From positions 1 to 64,000 of the forward strand of contig JAFGDD010000018.1 in NCBI GenBank assembly GCA_016932315.1: a stretch of 64,000 nt of DNA. Direction: 5' to 3'. Of this stretch, positions 1-8,807 are shown piece after piece. The position numbers and the translations under genes were made by a program. The notes beneath the pieces were generated by a model. The model worked only from the letters and a program-made list of their open reading frames with translations, ran no database searches and was not told where the DNA came from. Within the stretch, counting starts at the first letter, position 1; each line of letters opens with the position of its first letter. Origin of the DNA: Candidatus Woesearchaeota archaeon (GTDB lineage: Archaea > Nanobdellota > Nanobdellia > Woesearchaeales > SM23-78).

Positions 1-65
1 TTATATATAAATCTTTCGTTCTTTCATTGGAAAACAATAAAAACCACAGAAAAACACCAGATGCC

Positions 66-1019
66 ATGATTAATGAGGCAAAAAGAAAAGACCTGGAAAA
101 ACAAGGCTACAGGTTAGTAGGAGAGCACTCTGCCATTAAAGTTTGTTTGTGGTGCAAGAACAGCCTGAGAGACCAAGGATTCTGCTACAAGCAAAAATTT
201 TATGGGATTAACAGCCACAGGTGCGTCCAGATGACGCCTAGCCTGCCTTATTGCACGCTAAGGTGTAAGTGGTGCTGGAGAGATATTGAGCACACCCTCC
301 CCAAATGGATCGGCAAGATAGATTCTGTGAAAAAGATAATTGATGATTGCATTAAGGAGCATGTCAAGTACTTGCAAGGCTTTGGCGGCAACAAGAAGAC
401 CAATGCAAAAAAATATTCTGAAGTGCAGAAACCCTTGCACTTTGCAATCAGCCTTGCCGGAGAGCCAACACTCTACCCTAAGCTTCCTGAGCTGATAAAA
501 GAATTGAAGAAGAGAAAAATAAGCTCATTCCTTGTGACCAATGGCACCAACCCTGAAATGTTAGAGAAGCTGAAGAAAAGCAAATCATTACCAACCCAAT
601 TATATATTACTCTGCCTGCGCCTAACAAGGAGGTTTTTGAAAAAGTTTGCTCTCCGCTCATCAGGAATTTGTGGGATAATATTATCAAGTCATTAAAGAT
701 AATGAAGAGCCTGAAAAAAAATGCGCGAACAACAATCAGACTAACATTAGCTAAAGAACTTAACATGCAAAACCCAGAGCAATATGCAGATTTGATCAAG
801 ATGGCAGAGCCAAAATTCCTTGAAGTTAAGGCTTACATGCACGTTGGCTATTCAAAGAAAAGGCTTGAGATTGGGAATATGCCCTTACATAGTGAGATAC
901 AGGAGTTTGCGCAAGAGCTGGCAAGGCTTACTGGCTACAAGATTATTGACGAGCAGCCAATATCAAGGGTTGTTCTGCTGATGAAGAAGGACGGCAAGAA
1001 TAGAAAATTGAAATTTTAA
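66..1019 (+). CDS. taw1: tRNA 4-demethylwyosine synthase (Taw1/TYW1), radical SAM
   Basis: Makes the tricyclic 4-demethylwyosine base from N1-methylguanosine-37 of tRNA-Phe. The radical-SAM motif CxxxCxxC reads CTLRCKWC. An auxiliary-cluster set of three cysteines lies upstream, each 13 residues apart; both sets have the spacing of the Methanocaldococcus enzyme. Start: a TTG at 27 is in frame, but the ATG at 66 puts the first cysteine at residue 27, close to the known enzyme (26). A TATA-like stretch sits at 1–12. The 3' end meets the convergent methyltransferase gene by 4 nt. Family assignment is secure; the start is less so. Confidence 0.9.
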   Translation: MINEAKRKDLEKQGYRLVGEHSAIKVCLWCKNSLRDQGFCYKQKFYGINSHRCVQMTPSLPYCTLRCKWCWRDIEHTLPKWIGKIDSVKKIIDDCIKEHVKYLQGFGGNKKTNAKKYSEVQKPLHFAISLAGEPTLYPKLPELIKELKKRKISSFLVTNGTNPEMLEKLKKSKSLPTQLYITLPAPNKEVFEKVCSPLIRNLWDNIIKSLKIMKSLKKNARTTIRLTLAKELNMQNPEQYADLIKMAEPKFLEVKAYMHVGYSKKRLEIGNMPLHSEIQEFAQELARLTGYKIIDEQPISRVVLLMKKDGKNRKLKF

Positions 1020-1648
1020 TTTATTTTTTTCGCAAGCACGTAAACATCATCTTCTTCAAAATATTTCCCTTTAAAATGTTCTATGCCTGTTTTTAATATT
1101 CTAAATTTGCTTAATTTGAGAACTTTAATGATTTCGCTCATAGAATAACCTGCGCCATACAATTCCATTTTTTTGCCATAAAACCCTTTAAATAATCCTT
1201 CACTTTCTCCTTTTACCATTCCGAGGAGTAATATCCCATATTTTTTCAGGATTTTTTTGCATATATTCATTGTTTTTTTGAATTCTGTTTTTGGAATATG
1301 ATTTAATGCAAAAAAAGAAATCACTGCATCAATCGAGTTGGGGTTGAAATTTATTTGAGTAAACTCTTTCTTATAAAATCTTGCTTTAGGAACATATTTT
1401 CTTGCTAATTTTAGCATCTTATCTGATATGTCTATTCCAATACCTTGGAATCCTTTGTCAACAAAATATTTTAAGGCTCGGCCGTTCCCACAGCCAAGAT
1501 CCAATACAACAGCTTCTTTGCTTAGTTTTGAAGCTAATAAGTCAAGCCATTTAACATATTGAAGGTACTCATAATGAAATTCTTTATGATGCAACTTAAT
1601 TATTTTATCATAGAATTCTTCTGCTAATTTTGCGTGATGCTTTTTCAT
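1016..1648 (-). CDS. class I SAM-dependent methyltransferase
   Basis: A 210-aa Rossmann methyltransferase. Motif I VLDLGCGNG is at residues 48–56 and an acidic strand-2 end (GIGIDIS) follows. A post-II motif (AVISFFALNHI) lies in the expected place. The substrate cannot be read from the sequence; the family includes small-molecule, lipid and tRNA methylases. It is convergent with taw1 (4-nt overlap of ends), so co-function with taw1 is not implied. Confidence 0.8.
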   Translation of the reverse strand: MKKHHAKLAEEFYDKIIKLHHKEFHYEYLQYVKWLDLLASKLSKEAVVLDLGCGNGRALKYFVDKGFQGIGIDISDKMLKLARKYVPKARFYKKEFTQINFNPNSIDAVISFFALNHIPKTEFKKTMNICKKILKKYGILLLGMVKGESEGLFKGFYGKKMELYGAGYSMSEIIKVLKLSKFRILKTGIEHFKGKYFEEDDVYVLAKKIN

Positions 1649-1668
1649 AAGTTTATGCTCGATTTATT

Positions 1669-2256
1669 TTATATCTCAATTAGCTGCCCTTCTGGCCCCG
1701 GGTTTATAACTAATGTCTTGCCTATCTTGTCCTGCACTCCATGATTCTCGTGCAGATGACCGCAGATGACCAACAGTGGCTTTTCTTCGCGGATAAAGTC
1801 TCTGTAGCTTTTGTTGCCTGCGTGCTCGCCCATTATCAGGTCTGTCTGGTTGCCGTATGGCGGTCCGTGGAATAAGAGGACAAGTTGTTTGCCAATCTTT
1901 TTTTGGCTTATCTTATCTTTGAATTTCTCGAATTTCTCGTCGCGCATTGAGAAGCCTCCTCCTCCAAAGCCTGTGAACAGGATGTTTTCCTTTTCATAGA
2001 ATTCCTTGTGCAAGTAGACCAGGTTTCTGTGGTGCTCGCATTCTGTCTTTAGCCGGCTTTCTGATTCGTGGTTGCCTGGGATTATGAGCACTGGCTTGTT
2101 AAAGCTGTTGATTTCCAGGAGCATTCGTCTGAGGTGGTTCTCGAATATTGTTAAGTCTCCTGCGCAGAGTACGAGGTCTGCCTTGGCTGCTTTCTTCTTT
2201 AGCTTGCGAAGGCAATCCAGGTCTCCGTGAGTATCTACAAATGTTAGGAGCATCAT
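1669..2256 (-). CDS. calcineurin-like metallophosphoesterase
   Basis: A 195-aa soluble phosphoesterase of the small archaeal/YfcE-like type. Metal ligands are visible in order: D8-x-H10, D34 in CAGDL, N62-H63 in PGNHE, a histidine in FHGPPYG near residue 129, and GHLH near 166–169. The substrate is unknown (phosphodiesters or phosphomonoesters in this superfamily). A TATA-like box at 2279–2289 about 25 nt upstream suggests a leaderless transcript starting at the ATG at 2256 or 2253. Confidence 0.85.
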   Translation of the reverse strand: MMLLTFVDTHGDLDCLRKLKKKAAKADLVLCAGDLTIFENHLRRMLLEINSFNKPVLIIPGNHESESRLKTECEHHRNLVYLHKEFYEKENILFTGFGGGGFSMRDEKFEKFKDKISQKKIGKQLVLLFHGPPYGNQTDLIMGEHAGNKSYRDFIREEKPLLVICGHLHENHGVQDKIGKTLVINPGPEGQLIEI

Positions 2257-2278
2257 TTTAGTTTCTGTTTGATACGCA

Positions 2279-2290
2279 GGTATTTAAAGC
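2279..2290 (-). promoter_or_regulatory. TATA-like box of the phosphoesterase gene
   Basis: Minus strand reads GCTTTAAATAC, 23–33 nt before the start codon at 2256. This is the usual archaeal spacing for leaderless mRNA. Confidence 0.5.
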
Positions 2291-2553
2291 TTTGGCAGGA
2301 GCAAGAACTAGCTAATTATTTAGAGATAAATATAACAATTTTAATTTTATTTTGTTATTTTAATGTTTATTATTTACTTATTATTAAAAATAATATAGAT
2401 AAATTAACTTATTTTAATATAAAAACATTAAAAATTTCTTTTTTTATGCAAAAACGAAACATTTATATATATTAAATACCTAATAGTATAGTGAAGGTTA
2501 ACAAAATATCACTAATGACTACAAATATTATATGAGTGTGTGAGGGATAAAAG
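2291..2553. other. AT-rich intergenic region with promoter of 2554 gene
   Basis: Very AT-rich. I see no credible gene; an open frame at 2269–2475 is low-complexity Leu/Ile/Asn/Tyr sequence. A TATA-like run at 2460–2474 and a GAGGGATAAAAG Shine-Dalgarno just before the ATG at 2554 serve the next gene. Confidence 0.5.
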
Positions 2554-3357
2554 ATGGGTTATGCAGCGAGGGACAATCAAGCAGAATCATACAACGGGCT
2601 AGAGAAGATACTCGAAGTTATTGAGCCAGAAAACCCAGAGCTCAGACAAACAGTACTTGCGACTTACAAAACAGCCAGCGAGTTAAAAGAGAAATACTTT
2701 AACCAAGAAAACTCAAGCCATCATGGAATAACCTTCTACATCAACCACGACCCATTAGAATCCAAACTCAAGATAAATGGCGGCAATGCAGAATTCCTGG
2801 ATGACTATAATTCAGTACTTCATCAGGAAGGCAAAGAACTCATTGAAAAAATATTCAATGATGAGGAAAGAAATGATGGGGCTGTAGAAATACTTGCAAA
2901 CGGATTAATCCCATCAATAAGAAGACTATTCAAAGGCGACCCTGACGAAACAGCAGCAGAGAACGGCATTGTAGCAAAAGGGCACGAAACCTCGTACAAG
3001 GACTGGGGCTTTGCAGTGCCAGTCTTCTCAAGACACATATATGCTATACATGCAAGCGCCAAAGACCACAAAATCTACGTGATAACCCTAAGCGAGAAAG
3101 GCCACTTAAGAATGATGCACGCAGGCAAGATATCCTACTCGACCATTAGTTCAGAAATCCACCCAACCTACAGGCAATACCTTGCAAGTAATAAAATAGA
3201 TTCAAATAAAAGAGTTAGCTCTGTAACAGGAGCAGAGATCCCATATCATACAGTGCACGAAGCAAGAGAGAGGCCAATAATATCTGCGGAGGAAGCACTG
3301 CGAATGCAGTTTGCAATACTCCACGAGCAAAAACTTGCACACGGCCACTATTATTAA
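2554..3357 (+). CDS. hypothetical protein, 267 aa
   Basis: Not recognised. A soluble, hydrophilic protein with no signal peptide or membrane segment. It has a Glu-rich helical N-terminus (residues 1–110) and a more beta-like C-terminal half with several His residues (for example SRHIYAIHASAKDH and a final HEQKLAHGHYY). The ATG at 2554 has a GAGGG Shine-Dalgarno 10 nt upstream. It is followed by repeat element A. Confidence 0.6.
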   Translation: MGYAARDNQAESYNGLEKILEVIEPENPELRQTVLATYKTASELKEKYFNQENSSHHGITFYINHDPLESKLKINGGNAEFLDDYNSVLHQEGKELIEKIFNDEERNDGAVEILANGLIPSIRRLFKGDPDETAAENGIVAKGHETSYKDWGFAVPVFSRHIYAIHASAKDHKIYVITLSEKGHLRMMHAGKISYSTISSEIHPTYRQYLASNKIDSNKRVSSVTGAEIPYHTVHEARERPIISAEEALRMQFAILHEQKLAHGHYY

Positions 3358-3432
3358 TACTCTCTTTTAACCTCTCTTGCTTCCAAATGCACTTTCTATT
3401 ATCCATTCTTATGATTCAAAAGTTGCCACAGG

Positions 3433-3552
3433 AAAAATTGCCTCAGCCTTCAGCAGCACCAAGGACGACATCAAAATTTCATTTTGAGGAGGGCTTGGTG
3501 AATGGCTGATGTGACGGGGGTCGCCCCCTACGGGGTGTCACTGGCAATTTTT
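3433..3552. repeat. fold-back element A (CCCCTACGGGG core)
   Basis: Nested inverted repeats: AAAAATTGCC (3433–3442) with GGCAATTTTT (3543–3552); TCAGCC (3443–3448) with GGCTGA (3504–3509); ACCAAG (3458–3463) with CTTGGT (3494–3499); a CAAAAT-TTC-ATTTTG hairpin (3472–3486); and GTGAC/GTCAC (3511–3541) enclosing a GC-rich core. The 21-nt core at 3516–3536 matches element B (12802–12822) at 20 of 21 positions, while the flanking stems differ but still pair. Confidence 0.75.
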
Positions 3553-3600
3553 CATTTTTCATCAAAAATTATTAAAGCACCAAAGTTTTTACTTCTTAAA

Positions 3601-4200
3601 ATGCAAGCCTACATTAGAACAACTCCGTTCACAACAGCAGCCAGCTCATTAATGGCAGTGATTAATCATTTCAATCCTGAGTTCAAGCTCTCCAAGGAGA
3701 ACGAGTTCTTGATATGGCGCAAAACAGTCAACCTTCCAATAAGGGCGTCATCCATTTATGGATTGGCAATATTTGCAAAAAAACAAGGGCTCAACCCTGT
3801 CGTTGTTCTCGAGGACAAAGACTATGAATACCCTGACTACAGGTTCAAAGGCTACAAGAAAAAGGAATTAGAATCTGCCAAGTTCTCATCACAGCTTTAC
3901 TACCAAGAAGCCAAAGAGCTCGGAATAGGGATCGAGGAAAGAGAATTTGAGTTCAGGGAAGCAAGAGAGCTAGTTAAGAAAGGCAAGATACTGATGCTGC
4001 GGCTCAACGCAGGAGTCCTCAGGGAGAAGAAAAGCACATCCAAATACATAGTAATCTTCGGCTACAACAAAGACAAAAAAGAATTCTCAGTCATGGACGC
4101 AAAGCAAGGAATAATCAAAGTAAAAGACGACTTATTAAAAGAAGCCTTTGAGACGCTGGTCACCAAGAAGAAGAGAGACCACAGGATGATGGTGTTCTGA
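3601..4200 (+). CDS. C39-peptidase-like protein without the usual cysteine
   Basis: A 199-aa protein with the layout of the C39-like (DUF3335) papain-fold family: an N-terminal 'TTAASSLMAVIN' helix where the family has CxxAsxxM, and a C-terminal YIVIFGYNKDKKEFSVMDA strand pair like the His/Asp region. The catalytic cysteine is not there, so it is probably not a protease. The open frame extends back to 3502 across repeat element A; the ATG at 3601 is the likely start. Family assignment is moderate. Confidence 0.5.
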   Translation: MQAYIRTTPFTTAASSLMAVINHFNPEFKLSKENEFLIWRKTVNLPIRASSIYGLAIFAKKQGLNPVVVLEDKDYEYPDYRFKGYKKKELESAKFSSQLYYQEAKELGIGIEEREFEFREARELVKKGKILMLRLNAGVLREKKSTSKYIVIFGYNKDKKEFSVMDAKQGIIKVKDDLLKEAFETLVTKKKRDHRMMVF

Positions 4201-4234
4201 ATTTCTTAAAAACAGCGCTCATTACTATTTTTAA

Positions 4235-4759
4235 CTAAGATTTTTTAGGTGACTCTTTTGTCGTCGTCCAATATTTCCAGTGCGGCTCCTGCCACCAGGA
4301 GTGGAACTTTAAGTGTATTCTGCCTTTGAAGTATATCTCAACAAGATGATTATCTATTATATGCCTTAAAAAAGAACGCCGCGGCTCTGGAAGTTTAGGG
4401 TCATAAGGATCAACTCCGTGGCTAAGCATGACCATTCTTCCGATACCATCTTCTGTTGGATGAATTCTTTCGTATGCAAGTGAGAAACCTTTTCCAGTTC
4501 TTGTTCCTCTGTCTTTTAAAGGTAAATGGAACACTTCATGATTATCAATGAGAAAAGAAAGGCCTGAGCTGTCTTTACTGAAATCAAGAGTTCTGCCTTC
4601 AAGCTTTTCCTCAACTTTTGTAAGTCCCTCCATGCGATAATTTCCATCAGCGTTATAACCGCCGCAGTCCCTGATAAAAAGGAAATCTGCCTTATAATTA
4701 TCAATGCATAGCCTGAGGTTCTTGAAATCCAGTCTTTTAGGCATCCAGTACTGTTCCAT
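4235..4759 (-). CDS. hypothetical protein, 174 aa
   Basis: Not recognised. A soluble mixed alpha/beta protein rich in Arg, His and Trp, with a Trp-rich C-terminus (WWQEPHWKYW). An upstream in-frame ATG at 4822 lies inside the VWA gene; the ATG at 4759 is preferred because a TATA-like box lies about 25 nt before it. Confidence 0.55.
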   Translation of the reverse strand: MEQYWMPKRLDFKNLRLCIDNYKADFLFIRDCGGYNADGNYRMEGLTKVEEKLEGRTLDFSKDSSGLSFLIDNHEVFHLPLKDRGTRTGKGFSLAYERIHPTEDGIGRMVMLSHGVDPYDPKLPEPRRSFLRHIIDNHLVEIYFKGRIHLKFHSWWQEPHWKYWTTTKESPKKS

Positions 4760-4775
4760 TATGAAATGAAAGGAA

Positions 4776-4794
4776 GGGGCATATTTATAAAATA
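4776..4794 (-). promoter_or_regulatory. TATA-like box deciding the 4759 start
   Basis: Minus strand CATATTTTATAAATATG lies about 20–35 nt before ATG 4759, between it and the end of the VWA gene. It supports an independent leaderless transcript. Confidence 0.5.
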
Positions 4795-4799
4795 TGCGT

Positions 4800-6002
4800 T
4801 TAAACGCAATAATAGTCTTCAAGTATCACAGTATCCAGTATCTCAACATTCTTTACTTTGTAAAGCCTTCCCTGTCCGACTTCTATTATTCTTTTTGCCA
4901 GCTTTTCACCATCTTTATCCAGGTTTATGCCAATCACAGAAATAGTGATGCCCTGGTCCCTTGCAATGCTTACTGCGCGGAGAGTTTCTTCTTCTGGCTT
5001 CTTGCCCTTGGTGGGCAGCACATCTGTCAGCAGAACGAGGTGCTTGGTTTCTTTGCTGTTGCCAAACAGTTCTACTGCTTTTTGTATGGTGGCTGATATG
5101 TCTGTTTCTGCTTTGGCTTTTATTGTTATTATGTTTTGTAGTATGTCGTTGAAGTCCAGGGTGGGCGGGACTATTTTCTTTACTTCCTCGCCGAATACTA
5201 TCAATCCAACCTTGTTCTTTTCATTGATGGCTTTGTAAGCAAGTGCTACTCCTGCTCTTTTACCCATGCTTATCTTTTCTCCTTTCATGCTGCCGGATGC
5301 ATCCAGTGCATATATTATGCTTATTCCTCCTTTTTTCTCTCTTTCAAAAATTCTAAGGTCTTCTTTTAGTATGTTGGTGTGTTGCCTTCTTATGGCTGTC
5401 TTCACGCTCTGCCTTACAGCAATATCCCTGTACCTTGTCTTCTTGTAATTAACATAATCTTTTTTATCGCCGTAAATGTCTTTTTTCTTCTCCTTCTTCT
5501 CGCCAAGGCCTTTTATGCGTAATTTGTCAAGCTCTTCTGTGTAAAGAACAAGCGAGCTGAGTCTTATGCCATGGTCTGTTATTTCTCCGTCCTTATTCAC
5601 CAAGTCTTCATTCTTCAGTTTTTTTATGTTCTCTTCAATATTCTCGCGCACTTCTTCCTGGAACTCCGGAATTTTTAGATTCTTTTCTACAAAGCTTGGG
5701 TCATAGCCAGTTAATTTGCGAATAATAAAATCTCCATAAAGCTTTTTTGCTAATTTATAATCATTAACAAGATTCCTGAAGATCAAGTCAGGAACAAAGC
5801 TGGACAGATTCTGGTTGATACTCTCGCCAAGAAGCTTGCCGTTCTCTATTGTTTCCTTGTCATTCTCAAGAACGCTGTGCATCAGCTTGTTCTCTTCCTT
5901 TTGCTTTGCAAGCTTACCAGTTAGCTCTTCTGCCTTCTCTAGCTTAGAAACCTTTTCCTTGCCTTGCTTGTACTCAACATAATCTGGGCTACCGGTAATC
6001 AC
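4800..6002 (-). CDS. VWA-domain protein (MoxR/CoxE-type partner)
   Basis: About 400 aa: a helical N-terminal part (residues 1–235) followed by a von Willebrand A domain. The MIDAS motif is DASGS, with the Thr of TDISATI and the Asp of LLTDVLP. It overlaps the end of the upstream AAA+ gene. MoxR-type ATPases with VWA partners form chaperone or metal-insertion complexes; the client here is unknown. Start is uncertain: GTG 6002 (used) or TTG 6026. Confidence 0.8.
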   Translation of the reverse strand: MITGSPDYVEYKQGKEKVSKLEKAEELTGKLAKQKEENKLMHSVLENDKETIENGKLLGESINQNLSSFVPDLIFRNLVNDYKLAKKLYGDFIIRKLTGYDPSFVEKNLKIPEFQEEVRENIEENIKKLKNEDLVNKDGEITDHGIRLSSLVLYTEELDKLRIKGLGEKKEKKKDIYGDKKDYVNYKKTRYRDIAVRQSVKTAIRRQHTNILKEDLRIFEREKKGGISIIYALDASGSMKGEKISMGKRAGVALAYKAINEKNKVGLIVFGEEVKKIVPPTLDFNDILQNIITIKAKAETDISATIQKAVELFGNSKETKHLVLLTDVLPTKGKKPEEETLRAVSIARDQGITISVIGINLDKDGEKLAKRIIEVGQGRLYKVKNVEILDTVILEDYYCV

Positions 6003-6999
6003 CTGGCTTGCCCATGAACTTCTCAAACTCCTCCCGAATATAATCCTCGGGTGATTTCAAGAACTTAACGCTGGGCTTAAGGCTTATCCTATGGCTTAGA
6101 ACAGAGACAATAACGTCCTGTATGTCTTTGAGAGATACTTTTTTCCTGCCATTAATGAGTGCATTGCTTTGCGCTCTCTCGTACAATCCAATGCTCGCCC
6201 TGACACTGGGTTTTTTTTCAACATCATTGTCAGCGCGAAGGTCCCTGATAAAGCTTATGACTTGAAACAACAGCTCGTTTGGAAACTCAACAATTTCTTT
6301 TCCAGACTTGTGAACTATTTCCATCTCTAATTCTGTATTCTCAGGGTATTCCATGTAAATCAGGTCAAACCTGTCAAGGAAAACATCGCTAAGAGGCTCT
6401 GTGCTCTTGTCATCAGGGTTCATCGTTCCAATGAAGATAAATGAGACATCAAAGTCAAATGAGTAGCTGCCAATAGTGATTTTCTTCTCCTCCAAAACCT
6501 GCAGGAGCGCGTTCTGCAGCTTTTCGCTGCACCTGTTGACTTCGTCAAAGAACAATATTCCCTGGTTAGCCTTGAAAATCTTGCCAGGAGTGAAAGCTTC
6601 AACGCTGAGAGGCCCGTACTTCAATGCCTTGACAGGATCAATGTCTCCGATAAGGTCCTCGGCTGTAAGATCAGGGCTTCCCTGCACTCTAACAAACAAT
6701 TCCTTGCCCTTAAGAACCTTGGTCTTGATTTTTTCCTTCTTCTTTTTCTTATCCAAACACTCAGGGCAGCAAGGATTATCAGGCGAGCAGTTGAACGAGC
6801 AGTCGTTCACAACCTTCTCTGGCAATAACTTTGCCACGTTCTTGGCGAGCGTAGTCTTGCCGATGCCTGGCTGGCCCACAAGGATTACGTGGCGGTCCAT
6901 CAGCAAAGCTGACTTGAGCTGCTGCTTGACCCGGTCCTGGCCCAGGATGTCGTTGAATTCATCTTCCAAAAGTTCCTTCTTGAATTGGTCGGATTGCAT
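5989..6999 (-). CDS. MoxR-family AAA+ ATPase with Cys-rich insertion
   Basis: Walker A GQPGIGKT lies near residues 42–49, Walker B ILFFDEVNR near 150 and a sensor stretch IGTMNPDD after it. The lid domain follows. Unlike typical MoxR, it has an insertion about 20 residues after Walker A with five cysteines (C…C…CC..C) and a Lys-rich tail, possibly a metal-binding knuckle. The ATG at 6999 lies ~25 nt after a TATA-like box (7023–7033). The next gene is its VWA partner. Confidence 0.85.
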   Translation of the reverse strand: MQSDQFKKELLEDEFNDILGQDRVKQQLKSALLMDRHVILVGQPGIGKTTLAKNVAKLLPEKVVNDCSFNCSPDNPCCPECLDKKKKKEKIKTKVLKGKELFVRVQGSPDLTAEDLIGDIDPVKALKYGPLSVEAFTPGKIFKANQGILFFDEVNRCSEKLQNALLQVLEEKKITIGSYSFDFDVSFIFIGTMNPDDKSTEPLSDVFLDRFDLIYMEYPENTELEMEIVHKSGKEIVEFPNELLFQVISFIRDLRADNDVEKKPSVRASIGLYERAQSNALINGRKKVSLKDIQDVIVSVLSHRISLKPSVKFLKSPEDYIREEFEKFMGKPGDYR

Positions 7000-7024
7000 A
7001 GACAAAAAAGGAAGAAATAACTGT

Positions 7025-7630
7025 TTATAAAGTTTTAGTTGCTCGTTTTCTCAGTGCTCTGCCAGAATTATTTTTTACAATTAATTTCTTCTTTGCAAAT
7101 AATAGGATCAGAACCCATGCTCCTCCGAGTACAAGCCCTCCTATCACGTCGCTGAGCCAATGAACCCTTAGGTAAATCCTGCTAAAGCCTATTAATAATA
7201 TCATGATGATGTTCGCTGCTATGAACAACTTCTTCCAGAGATTGTTCTTTATATCTTCCTTGAAGCAATAAGCCATCATTGCAAAGAATATGATTGCCAT
7301 GGTTGCGTGTCCGCTTGGAAAGCTGTAGCTGGTGGTTGTGGCCAAAGCATTCCCAGGCCTTGATCTCTGGATGATGAGCTTCACCAATAATTCCAGCACT
7401 ACTCCGCCTATCATGCTGAGAGTAAACAATGCTGCATTATGCCACCTCTTCTTGTAAACAAGCAGTGATAATAAGATAATTGACAAGACAGCCATTACTA
7501 GCGCGCCTGCAATGTTTGTGATTACTAGCATCGCCTTGTCCATTGCAGGCGACTGGAGCAATCCAACTTTTTCATTAACCAGCCTGTCAAGCCAGCCAAT
7601 TGATATTATAAGGAAATTCAGAGCACTCAT
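7025..7630 (-). CDS. PAP2-family membrane phosphatase
   Basis: A 201-aa integral membrane protein with five or six predicted membrane helices. The three phosphatase motifs are in order: KLIIQRSRPG, YSFPSGHAT, and SRIYLRVHWLSD. Such enzymes remove phosphate from lipid phosphates or polyprenyl pyrophosphates at the membrane; the exact substrate is not readable. A TATA-like TTTAAATATAAAAG at 7644–7657 supports the ATG at 7630. Confidence 0.88.
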   Translation of the reverse strand: MSALNFLIISIGWLDRLVNEKVGLLQSPAMDKAMLVITNIAGALVMAVLSIILLSLLVYKKRWHNAALFTLSMIGGVVLELLVKLIIQRSRPGNALATTTSYSFPSGHATMAIIFFAMMAYCFKEDIKNNLWKKLFIAANIIMILLIGFSRIYLRVHWLSDVIGGLVLGGAWVLILLFAKKKLIVKNNSGRALRKRATKTL

Positions 7631-7733
7631 GAACGTATTTGATATGCTTTTATATTTAAAGCATTTCTTTTGAAAATTTTATTGCCACTTAGCAATGGAA
7701 AACTTATTAAATTAATTTAAATTCCTTCGGAGC

Positions 7734-8753
7734 ATGAGTTACAAAGCATCAGGGATAAATCCTGCAGAGTTAGGGGAGGCTGTGCTGAAAAGAGTGTATG
7801 GCACTGACAAGCCATTCATGGACGAACCTGTTCTTGCATTGTACAATATTGGAAGAAAAATTGAACATGACCCTAACTGGGGGTTGTGCTATGTCAGTGA
7901 TGTGTTAATCTGCAATTACAGCTGCGCCCATTGCTGGGTAAGCATTTATGCGCGGAACGGGATTCTTGAGTCAGATTTCATGAGAAAAAAACCACAGAAA
8001 TTCGTATCAAATTTTAGAGGCAAAATAATTCACCCTGCTGATACTATTTTTGATTACCTAGAAAAAAAATCCGGTGATGTAAGGAAAAAAATATTTGCCT
8101 TCACAGGAGGAGAAACATTATTCCATCGTGCTGGCCTGAAAGTAATGGGGGAGTTGGCAAAACAAGCAGCAAGGGAGACAGGAAAAAAAATAATCATCGG
8201 CATTGACACCAATGGCTGGCTCATAGCAGAGCACAAGGATTACCTTGACGCGTGGGAAGGATTGCAGGACGTGATGAGCCTTTACGTATCTATCAAGGGG
8301 ACAGAGCCAAAAGAATTCCAGAGGTTCACAGGAGTTGACGGAAGATATTATGACTACCCTTTTATTGCGCTTGAGAGACTATTAAAACGAGGATTCTTTG
8401 CAATCCCAGGAGGAATAGTGCTCAATACATTTGCAGACAAGCATTCCCTGGAGCATAAGATTAACCCTGTAACCAGGCTGCATGAGCGCCTTTCAGCAAT
8501 TCACCCAGAGCTTCCATGCACAATTTCATACCATGCAGTCTCAATGAGGGCCCATGACCCAAAGGCTCTGTCAAGGAGAATGAAGAGTCGTGGCTATGAA
8601 AAAACCACGCCTTCCTTAGTGAAAGAAAGCTTAATCAACTATTTTAATAAGCAGGGCTCGCCCATTCTTGAACATTTGCCAGAAAACAAAGGCATCCCTG
8701 GCATTGTCCTGAAAGATAAAACCTTAACAGAAATAATTGCTTCTTTTAAATAA
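7734..8753 (+). CDS. radical SAM protein
   Basis: A 339-aa protein with the cluster motif C60-x3-C64-x2-C67 (CNYSCAHCW) and a GGE motif (FTGGETLFHRAG) for SAM binding. No SPASM-type Cys-rich tail is evident. It resembles uncharacterised archaeal radical SAM proteins; substrate unknown. It is transcribed alone, with AT-rich sequence upstream. Confidence 0.8.
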   Translation: MSYKASGINPAELGEAVLKRVYGTDKPFMDEPVLALYNIGRKIEHDPNWGLCYVSDVLICNYSCAHCWVSIYARNGILESDFMRKKPQKFVSNFRGKIIHPADTIFDYLEKKSGDVRKKIFAFTGGETLFHRAGLKVMGELAKQAARETGKKIIIGIDTNGWLIAEHKDYLDAWEGLQDVMSLYVSIKGTEPKEFQRFTGVDGRYYDYPFIALERLLKRGFFAIPGGIVLNTFADKHSLEHKINPVTRLHERLSAIHPELPCTISYHAVSMRAHDPKALSRRMKSRGYEKTTPSLVKESLINYFNKQGSPILEHLPENKGIPGIVLKDKTLTEIIASFK

Positions 8754-8807
8754 TAACTCGATAAACAATAACTAATATAAACTCGCTCTATTATTCATAC
8801 ATCAAAA

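Noticed and set aside
2269-2475. 68-aa open frame in AT-rich spacer
   Set aside because: Low-complexity Ile/Leu/Asn/Tyr sequence without ribosome site; overlaps the promoter of the phosphoesterase gene.
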